Positions 6,387 through 11,504 of a DNA stretch of 11,504 nt are shown here, piece after piece (position 1 is the stretch's first letter; each line of letters opens with the position of its first letter). Location of the stretch: assembly GCA_035528905.1 (NCBI GenBank), contig DATKXU010000111.1, positions 1 through 11,504 of the forward strand, in the 5' to 3' direction. The position numbers were made by a program, and so were the translations under genes. Below the pieces are notes generated by a model. The model was given only the letters and a program-made list of their open reading frames with translations. It ran no database searches and was not told where the DNA came from. The DNA comes from DATKXU01 sp035528905. Lineage in GTDB: Bacteria > Armatimonadota > UBA5829 > DTJY01.

Positions 6387-7738
6387 GAAAACCGAGGCTT
6401 CCCGAGACTTACCCGACCCCTAGACTGGCGGTGGCGTTCGCTGCATCATCGCTCTGGTTCTTCGCTGTCCCGTGGGGAGGCGCGCTCTTCATGTGGCTCG
6501 GAATCGCCCAGAACCTGGCGATCTTGGTGCTCGCAGTCGCGGATTGCCTCCAGTTTCCCGACTCGCAGATGTGTACGGTAGCCCGGGAGCCGCTGACCAC
6601 GCTGGCGATCGGAGAGCGAAACACCGTCTGGGTCTGCGCGACTCACCGGGGTGAGCGGCCGTTCAACGTCCGCGTGAGGGATGAGCCGCCGGTAGAGTTC
6701 GAATCCTCGCCGCTGGTCCTCGAGTTCGTCGTTTCACCTGACGAGATGCTCCGAACGAACTACAAGGTGCTCCCCCACGAACGCGGCGATTACGTCTTTG
6801 GCGATCTGAATGTCCGTTACACGACAAAGCTCGGACTACTCGAGCGTCAGGAGCGGATCGCGTCGCGGACGGTGGTGAAAGTCTACCCCGATATCCTTCA
6901 GACCAGGAAGCAGACCCTTCTCTCGCGCGAGAACCGAGTCGCCCACATGGGATTGAGACGCTCGCGGATGTATGGTCATGGCCGGGAGTTTGCGAGGCTC
7001 CGAGACTACGTTCCGGATGATTCGATCCACGACATTGACTGGAAGGCAACCGCACGGCGGGGAATTCCGATCACCCGTGAGTACGACATCGAGCGGAGCC
7101 AGACGATCATGATCCTGCTCGACATCGGGAGGAATATGGCAAGCCGCACGCTGGAGGAGGACGGCACGCTGGGTATGACGAAGGCCGACTGCGCGATCAA
7201 CGCCTCGGTACTCCTAGCGCACGTGGCGGCTCAGTCGGATGATCGCGTCGGGTTGCTCTGTTTCGCCCGGGAGCCGGTGGCGTACATCCCTCCGGGAAAA
7301 GGAGCGCCCCAGGCGGCGCGTCTCCTCGATGCGCTCTATGCCGTTCAGCCGAGGGTCGAGGAGTCGGCATACTACGAGAACTTCATGTACGCAGCTCACC
7401 GGCAGCGGAAACGCTCGCTCTGCTTCCTCTTCACCGACCTGATCGACGAGGAAGCATCGAGCCGGCTGATATCGAGCATCAGCATCCTCGCATCGAAGCA
7501 TCTGGTGGTTTGCGTCGCCCTGGCGGACTACGAACTCCCCGCGATCATCGACTCCCGGCCTTCGAAGCCGACCGATCTCTACACGCAGACGGTCGCACTC
7601 AGCATGGTTCGGTCGAGAAAGAAGGCGCTCTCGCAGCTGTCGAGCCGAGGGGTCCTCACGATCGACGCGGCCCCGAGCGATCTCTCCGTGGCGACGGTTA
7701 ACAAGTACCTGCAGTTGAAGCATGAGGGAAGGGTGTAG
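6383..7738 (+). CDS. DUF58 domain protein (vWA-like partner of MoxR)
   Basis: 451 residues from the ATG of the ATGA overlap with moxR. The frame is open further upstream to 6206, but that part is antiphase shadow of moxR. Two membrane segments lie near the N-terminus (about 15-34 and 36-56), followed by a beta-rich region (65-175). The DUF58 signature is GHGREFARLRDYVPDD (198-213) then IDWKATAR (218-225). A von Willebrand A-like fold starts at ILLDIGRNM (244-252), and a second strand ends in LFTDLIDE (349-356). The MIDAS-like site reads D-I-G-R-N, so it departs from the classical DxSxS, as is common in this family. The protein probably faces the cytosol and works with the MoxR ATPase. It is the last plus-strand gene of the operon, 42 nt from the convergent SpoIIM-like gene. 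No hairpin terminator is visible between them. Confidence 0.93.
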   Translation: MRKPRLPETYPTPRLAVAFAASSLWFFAVPWGGALFMWLGIAQNLAILVLAVADCLQFPDSQMCTVAREPLTTLAIGERNTVWVCATHRGERPFNVRVRDEPPVEFESSPLVLEFVVSPDEMLRTNYKVLPHERGDYVFGDLNVRYTTKLGLLERQERIASRTVVKVYPDILQTRKQTLLSRENRVAHMGLRRSRMYGHGREFARLRDYVPDDSIHDIDWKATARRGIPITREYDIERSQTIMILLDIGRNMASRTLEEDGTLGMTKADCAINASVLLAHVAAQSDDRVGLLCFAREPVAYIPPGKGAPQAARLLDALYAVQPRVEESAYYENFMYAAHRQRKRSLCFLFTDLIDEEASSRLISSISILASKHLVVCVALADYELPAIIDSRPSKPTDLYTQTVALSMVRSRKKALSQLSSRGVLTIDAAPSDLSVATVNKYLQLKHEGRV

Positions 7739-7780
7739 GAGAGTATTGGAGTGCAGGAGTCCGTAGTTGCTGCTACACCG

Positions 7781-8740
7781 TCATTCTCTGCCCGCCAGGA
7801 GGAGGTAGGCATAGAGCGAGACCCCTAGCAGAGCCGCCGTCGTGAGCTTCAACTCTTCCGGGAGCATGGAGGGCGAGAAGAACCCCTCGATGATCCCCGC
7901 AACTACGAGCATCGCCGCCACGCCGAGGACAAGGGTGAACGCCTCCCGGCCCGCGAGCTTGAGCGCCGTCTTGCGGGTGTACTGCCCCGGATTCACAAGC
8001 GCCCAGCCGAGCATCAATCCCGCCCCACCCGCGATGAAGATTGCCGTCAGCTCGATCACCCCGTGCGGCGCGACAAATGCCCAGAAGCCAAGCGCGACCT
8101 GCGGACCACGAAGCTGGACCGCACCCGCGATCACCCCGAGCATCAAGCCGTTGTAGCAGAGGATCGCGCAGGTCAGTATCCCTCCGAGCACCCCGACAGA
8201 GAAAGCCAACGCCGCGACTTTGAGGTTGTTCACCATGATGAAGCTCGACATCATCGGCCGCTCATCCTGTGGCATCCAGTTGTGGCGCACGGTATGCCTC
8301 TCCGCGATCTGGTCGATCATCGCCGACGCCCCGGGGCCGAGCACCACGTCCACCTTCCCCGGGTCCCGATTGACGACCGCGTAGGCAAAGACCGCCGCAC
8401 CGTACATGATGACGAAGGCCGCGAGCATGAAGAGCAGGTTTTTCCGGAAGCTCCGCGGAAAGTCTCTGTGGAAGAACCTGCGCACCGACGGCCAGCCCTT
8501 CGACTCAGCGACGTAGATGTGCCCGTAGGCCCGACCGGCAAGCTGGTTCAGATACTCGATCCGCTTCTCGTCGATGCCGAGAGCCTGGGCGGACGAAAGC
8601 TCGGATGCGAGCCGCCTGTAGAGTCGGCCGAAGTCGATCAGTTCGTCGCTCGTCAGGCTCTTGAGGCCGTGAGATTCGATTCGGAGAAGGAGCTGCTCGA
8701 GCCCTTCGAAACTGTCCTGTTGTTCGGTTTGTCTAATCAT
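7781..8740 (-). CDS. SpoIIM-like (DUF95) integral membrane protein
   Basis: 319 residues from the ATG at 8740-8738; an in-frame ATG at 8746 and a GTG at 8752 are alternatives. The frame is open back to 8929, but that part overlaps the RDD gene and is shadow. None of the starts has a Shine-Dalgarno sequence on this strand. The first 100 residues are soluble and helical; membrane segments follow at about 101-123, 172-195, 198-210, 215-250 and 268-288, with a last one at 299-315. Family motifs are NNLKVAALAF (171-180), CYNGLMLG (195-202), the hallmark APHGVIELTA (224-233) and GGAGLMLG (238-245). This matches stage II sporulation protein M/DUF95. In sporulators SpoIIM acts in the engulfment complex, but this wider family is common in non-sporulating bacteria beside MoxR and RDD genes. 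No other sporulation gene is present here, so a sporulation role is not implied. Confidence 0.9.
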   Translation of the reverse strand: MIRQTEQQDSFEGLEQLLLRIESHGLKSLTSDELIDFGRLYRRLASELSSAQALGIDEKRIEYLNQLAGRAYGHIYVAESKGWPSVRRFFHRDFPRSFRKNLLFMLAAFVIMYGAAVFAYAVVNRDPGKVDVVLGPGASAMIDQIAERHTVRHNWMPQDERPMMSSFIMVNNLKVAALAFSVGVLGGILTCAILCYNGLMLGVIAGAVQLRGPQVALGFWAFVAPHGVIELTAIFIAGGAGLMLGWALVNPGQYTRKTALKLAGREAFTLVLGVAAMLVVAGIIEGFFSPSMLPEELKLTTAALLGVSLYAYLLLAGRE

Positions 8741-8764
8741 CAGCATGTCCACGAGGAGGTCGTT

Positions 8765-9574
8765 ATGAGTCGGGAGATCGCCATACTCACGCCGGAGCAC
8801 GTAGAGCTGAAGTTCGAGCTTGCCGGGCTCGGCTCGCGTTTCCTGGCGATGCTGCTCGACTCCCTGCTGCAGGCCGCGATCCTGCTCGGCCTCTCGCTGA
8901 TCTTCCTCATGCCGAGCTTCGCCATGCACAGCCTGGACCTCGGCAGCCTGGCACCCTGGATGATCGCCGTCCTCGCATTAGTGATCTTCGCTGTATGGGG
9001 CGGCTATTTCCTCTTTTATGAAGCGACGCGAAACGGCCAGACGCCGGGGAAGCGGGCGCTCAGCATCCGTGTTATCCGCGATTCCGGCCATCCGATCGAC
9101 TCGCGCGCGGCGGTGCTGAGGAACGTCACACGGTTCGTCGACATGCTCCCTGCGGCGTACGGGATCGGCTGCGTCTCGATCCTTATCAGCCCGGAGTATC
9201 GGCGGCTCGGCGACTACATCGCGGGGACGCTTGTGGTCAAGACCGGCCGGCAGGTGCAGGAATCGATCAACGCATCGCAACCGGTCGAACATCCCCTCGC
9301 ATCTCCCACCCCGGCTGAGACCGACTCGGCCCCATCGCTGCTTCCGCCCGAAGCGCTCGCGCATGTTTCGGAAGTGACGAAGGATGACTACCGCGCGCTC
9401 CGACATTTCCTCGGCAGGCGGCTCGAACTCGACGAGACGGTCTGGCGTCCGCTCGCCGGCCAGATCCTCGAACCGCTCGCGGCAAAGCTCCACATCGAGC
9501 CCTCGACCCTCCCCGACCCGATCGCCTTCCTCGAAGCGCTCGAAAAGGAATGGGAGCGCAGGATGACGCACTGA
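8765..9574 (+). CDS. RDD-family membrane protein with helical C-terminal extension
   Basis: 269 residues from ATG at 8765, preceded by GAGGAGGT (8753-8760). The frame is open back to 8063, but that stretch is antisense shadow of the SpoIIM gene. The RDD domain (PF06271) spans about 14-160. The conserved Arg and Asp lie in RFLAMLLD (25-32), then GQTPGKRALSIRV (91-103) and the closing RRLGDYIAGTLVVK (146-159). Membrane segments lie at about 28-50, 64-84 and 126-142. Residues 165-195 are a Pro/Ser/Thr/Ala linker and 195-269 a charged helical domain of unknown role. Some RDD proteins have been linked to ion transport, but no substrate is predicted here. The gene is divergent from the SpoIIM-like gene with 24 nt between start codons, an arrangement also typical of MoxR-region relatives in Actinobacteria (from memory, Rv3694c/Rv3695 of Mycobacterium tuberculosis). 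Confidence 0.9.
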   Translation: MSREIAILTPEHVELKFELAGLGSRFLAMLLDSLLQAAILLGLSLIFLMPSFAMHSLDLGSLAPWMIAVLALVIFAVWGGYFLFYEATRNGQTPGKRALSIRVIRDSGHPIDSRAAVLRNVTRFVDMLPAAYGIGCVSILISPEYRRLGDYIAGTLVVKTGRQVQESINASQPVEHPLASPTPAETDSAPSLLPPEALAHVSEVTKDDYRALRHFLGRRLELDETVWRPLAGQILEPLAAKLHIEPSTLPDPIAFLEALEKEWERRMTH

Positions 9575-9678
9575 TTCGAGCGCGGAGTGGGAAATGGGCG
9601 TGCGAAAGAGGGTTCGGGACGGGGGTCTCGTGCTCGCCCAGCAGACCAACCTCGCGTTCAACTGCGTATATATAGGCT

Positions 9679-9703
9679 GAGCACCCACCTAGTTTAGGTG
9701 CTC
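9679..9703. repeat. 7-bp inverted repeat (possible operator or hairpin)
   Basis: GAGCACC (9679-9685) and GGTGCTC (9697-9703) are perfect complements around an 11-nt loop; an alternative inner stem ACCTA/TAGGT is also possible. A TATATATA run lies just upstream. There is no U-tract on either strand, so it is not a normal terminator. A protein-binding dyad is possible but unproven. Confidence 0.4.
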
Positions 9704-9788
9704 ATGGTTCGTAAGCAGGCAGACATTCAGCCAGAGAGCCCCTAGTCCGATCGCCAGCCAAGCGTCAGGTCTGGAGACGGAATTCCCC

Positions 9789-9817
9789 TTGACGATCCGG
9801 GCTCAGAGGGGTATAAT
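9789..9817 (+). promoter_or_regulatory. Near-consensus sigma70 promoter with no gene downstream
   Basis: TTGACG (9789-9794), a 17-nt spacer and TATAAT (9812-9817) match the housekeeping promoter with one mismatch. Transcription would start near 9823-9825 and run rightward into non-coding sequence and then antisense to the 3' end of the ABC fusion gene. No plus-strand open frame of useful length begins downstream; the only candidates have 5 and 17 codons (ATG at 9842 and 9923). A small or antisense RNA is the simplest product. Confidence 0.7.
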
Positions 9818-9885
9818 AAAGTAACCTCACCTGCCGGGGGGATGGGCGGGAAAACATAATAAACGGCTCTGGTCTCGGATTTTTG

Positions 9886-9931
9886 AGCTTGAATTTCGCG
9901 ACTGCGCAAGCTAAGGCAGTAAATGGCTGCC
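9886..9931 (+). other. Pair of hairpins downstream of the orphan promoter
   Basis: AGCTTG (9886-9891) pairs with CAAGCT (9907-9912), with an inner CGC/GCG stem. Next to it GGCAG (9915-9919) pairs with CTGCC (9927-9931). Both lie about 60-110 nt after the predicted start of the RNA made from 9789-9817. No run of T follows, so neither is an obvious intrinsic terminator. They may be structural parts of an RNA. Confidence 0.3.
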
Positions 9932-9953
9932 GTGCGGAGGACAAGCGTGGAGG

Positions 9954-11504
9954 TCATTTGTGGTAGAACTCCTTGACGTTGTCCTTAGTGATCACAAAGC
10001 TGCCGGTGTCTATCAGCATGGGGAGCGGGCTAATCCCGAGTTTCCGCCAATCGCGAACCATGTTGATCTGGTTGTTGCGCAGGTTGTAGACGAGTTGAAG
10101 GGCCGTGTAGGACATGGTGTAGGTGCGCTGGCCGATGGAAGCATCAATGATCCCCTGCTCGATGAACTGGAGCGTGGCCTCATCGCGATCCATGCCGACG
10201 ATGTGCACCTTGCCGATCTTATTGGCTTCCTTCACGGCAACGGCGGCGCCCTGCCCACCCCCGGCGTCCACGCAGCCAAAGCCCTTCAGGTCGGGGTGCG
10301 CCTGCATGATCGTGCGGCAGACCTTCTGACCCTCGGTCAGCGAGCCCTGATCATTCCCGATGGCGACAACCTTGATGCCGGGGAACGTCTTCAGGGCGTC
10401 TTTGCAGCCGTTTAGCCGCTGAGCCAGGTTGTCCGCGCCCGGGATGTAGATCAGCGCGACCTCGCCCTCGCCACCGAGCGTCTTGCTGAGCAGCTCGCCG
10501 ACCTGACGGCCGGCCTGATAATTCCCCGTTCCGACGAAGGTATACCTTCGGCTCGACGGAGCATCCGCGTCGGCGCACACGACGGGAATACCCGCGTCGA
10601 GGGCCTTGTTGATCGCGGGAGTGACCGAATCGGCCATGGGGACCATGATGATCCCGTCCACGTGCTGGGCGATGGCGCGGTTGATGGCGTCAATCTGCTG
10701 GTTCACATCCACGGTCTGAGGGCCGGTGAATACGGCCTTTACCCCCAGCTCCTGTGCCTTGTCATACAGGCCTGCCTTCGAGTCAATCCAATAAGGCGCA
10801 CCAGTGGCTGCGGCAATCATCACGTACTGCTGAGCCTTCACCGGCGGAACTCCCGGCGCGGCCGCCTTGTGCGCTCCTCCTCCGAACTTGGCGAATGCGA
10901 GGATGACAATGACTATGGCAAGGACTACATTGATTGCTCTTTCCACTTTCTTGCTCCTGGTTGTTGTTAAAAGAGAAACGACGCTGCCCCACGAAGAGCC
11001 CGCCTGGTCTATGACGGCGGCAAGTACGAGCACCAGGCCGACCGCAATCAATTGGGCCTCTGGGGCGACATTGATAAAGACAAGGCCGGTTGTGATGATC
11101 TGCATCAGCATCAGGCCGAGGAATGAGCCCAGAATAGTTCCACGACCGCCCGACAGACTTGCCCCGCCGACTATGACGGCTGCTATGACTCGCAGCTCAG
11201 CGCCCATTCCGCCATTCGGATCCACGGCGTTCGATCTGGCGGCAATCAGAACCCCTGACATTGCGGCGAGGAAACCGGTCAGTACGAAGGCGAAGGTCTT
11301 TACCCTGGCGGTGGGGATACCAGTCAGCCTGGCAGCCGCCTCGTTGCTGCCAATGTAATACACCTGCCGAAGGTATCTCAGGTGGCGAAGGAAGAGATCG
11401 CCGGCGATGATCACCAGCACCAGAAGGACTACCGGCAGGGGAATCCCCAGAACTTTGCTCCAGGCGAGGTTCAGGAAGCTCTCAGGGAATCCGGTGGGCG
11501 GATT
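9954..11504 (-). CDS. ABC sugar-type permease fused to substrate-binding protein, 5' end off right edge
   Basis: The minus-strand frame is open from the right edge to TGA at 9956-9954, giving 516 residues in the window; the start lies outside. The first ~170 residues are the C-terminal half of an RbsC-like permease (BPD_transp_2): GIPLPVVLLVLV, then YYIGSNEAAARLTGIP (edge numbering 49-64), the GGASLSGGRGTILGSFLG block (113-130) and two last membrane spans ending in VLAAVIDQ. After a ~20-residue linker a further hydrophobic segment (about 191-208) leads into a full periplasmic binding protein of the ribose/sugar type (Peripla_BP_4): DGIIMVPMADSVTPAI, AGIPVVCADAD, FVGTGNYQAGRQVGE and VHIVGMDRDEA. 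The extra span places the binding protein outside, as the topology requires. These domains are normally separate RbsC and RbsB proteins. The ligand is unknown. An internal GTG with a ribosome binding site could also yield the binding protein alone. Confidence 0.9.
   Translation of the reverse strand, partial: NPPTGFPESFLNLAWSKVLGIPLPVVLLVLVIIAGDLFLRHLRYLRQVYYIGSNEAAARLTGIPTARVKTFAFVLTGFLAAMSGVLIAARSNAVDPNGGMGAELRVIAAVIVGGASLSGGRGTILGSFLGLMLMQIITTGLVFINVAPEAQLIAVGLVLVLAAVIDQAGSSWGSVVSLLTTTRSKKVERAINVVLAIVIVILAFAKFGGGAHKAAAPGVPPVKAQQYVMIAAATGAPYWIDSKAGLYDKAQELGVKAVFTGPQTVDVNQQIDAINRAIAQHVDGIIMVPMADSVTPAINKALDAGIPVVCADADAPSSRRYTFVGTGNYQAGRQVGELLSKTLGGEGEVALIYIPGADNLAQRLNGCKDALKTFPGIKVVAIGNDQGSLTEGQKVCRTIMQAHPDLKGFGCVDAGGGQGAAVAVKEANKIGKVHIVGMDRDEATLQFIEQGIIDASIGQRTYTMSYTALQLVYNLRNNQINMVRDWRKLGISPLPMLIDTGSFVITKDNVKEFYHK
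10944..10958 (-). promoter_or_regulatory. Internal ribosome binding site and GTG start for the binding-protein domain
   Basis: On the minus strand AGGAG (10958-10954) stands 7 nt before an in-frame GTG (10946-10944). Starting there gives a 330-residue protein with a short basic N-terminus and a hydrophobic segment, like a normal exported or membrane-anchored sugar-binding protein. The site falls exactly at the domain junction of the fusion, so it may be a leftover or a still active start. Confidence 0.5.

Larger units (their letters stand above)
9575..9953. other. Non-coding gap between RDD gene and ABC fusion gene
   Basis: About 380 nt with no supportable gene. It contains a GAGCACC/GGTGCTC dyad (9679-9703) beside a TATATATA stretch (9667-9674), a near-consensus plus-strand promoter (9789-9817), and two hairpins downstream of that promoter (9886-9912 and 9915-9931). 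A G-rich stretch lies at 9835-9850. A minus-strand open frame at 9742-9957 runs straight through the promoter and looks non-coding. No U-tract terminator for the RDD gene or the ABC gene was found. Confidence 0.5.

Noticed and set aside
7739..7780. Possible bidirectional terminator between the convergent DUF58 and SpoIIM genes
   Set aside because: Only a 4-bp stem (GTAG/CTAC) and no T-run.
8063..8764. 234-codon plus-strand open frame in front of, and in frame with, the RDD gene
   Set aside because: It lies opposite the SpoIIM-like gene, is rich in Arg/His/Pro/Asp as antisense shadows of GC-rich genes are, and the RDD family begins right after a strong ribosome binding site at 8765.
8741..8929. 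Upstream extension of the SpoIIM-like frame
   Set aside because: It overlaps the RDD N-terminus and gives a His/Glu/Gln-rich sequence unlike the family.
9835..9850. G-quadruplex from the G-rich stretch
   Set aside because: Runs are not cleanly separated into four G3 tracts with loops; at best a weak two-layer structure.
9742..9957. 71-codon minus-strand frame whose ATG overlaps the stop of the ABC fusion (ATGA)
   Set aside because: The overlap resembles translational coupling, but the peptide has no family features, the ribosome binding site is 11-12 nt away, and the frame runs through a consensus promoter.

Overview
The window is a bacterial chromosomal segment with GC-rich coding sequence and third positions biased to G/C. 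It carries a bacterial type A RNase P RNA gene. No phage, IS, CRISPR or tRNA sequence is visible. The taxon cannot be fixed from the sequence. The gene set (MoxR, DUF58, DUF4129, DUF4350, SpoIIM and RDD proteins, plus tandem GPDPase_memb-like membrane proteins) and the codon bias would suit an Armatimonadota-like or other Terrabacteria-type environmental genome; that is a low-confidence guess.

Layout. (1) 1-728, minus: the N-terminal 242 residues of a secreted calcineurin-like metallophosphoesterase that runs off the left edge. (2) 792-1214, plus: rnpB with an extended -10 promoter and a 13-bp terminator hairpin. (3) 1215-1617: an uncoded leader region. (4) 1618-7738, plus: a tight operon of two paralogous multi-pass membrane proteins, a DUF4129 protein, a DUF4350 protein (split by an in-frame stop), a MoxR AAA+ ATPase and a DUF58 protein. 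From the second membrane protein onward each gene overlaps the next. (5) 7781-9574: a SpoIIM-like membrane protein (minus) and an RDD membrane protein (plus), divergent, with starts about 24 nt apart. (6) 9575-9953: a non-coding gap with a near-perfect sigma70 promoter that points at no gene. (7) 9954-11504, minus: a sugar-type ABC permease fused in frame to its own substrate-binding protein, running off the right edge.

How the genes fit together. Regions 4 and 5 form the recurrent MoxR/DUF58/DUF4129/DUF4350/SpoIIM/RDD neighbourhood. MoxR ATPases are thought to act as chaperones with vWA-like partners (DUF58), here next to a set of membrane proteins. A membrane- or envelope-associated assembly or stress function is the usual inference; the substrate is unknown. 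The ABC fusion and the phosphoesterase are separate units.

Most interesting points: the interruption of the DUF4350 gene; the permease/binding-protein fusion, which keeps a good internal ribosome binding site and start for the binding protein alone; the orphan promoter at 9789-9817, which would transcribe a structured RNA antisense to the end of the ABC gene; and a GGC in place of the usual GGU in the tRNA-CCA-binding loop of the RNase P RNA.
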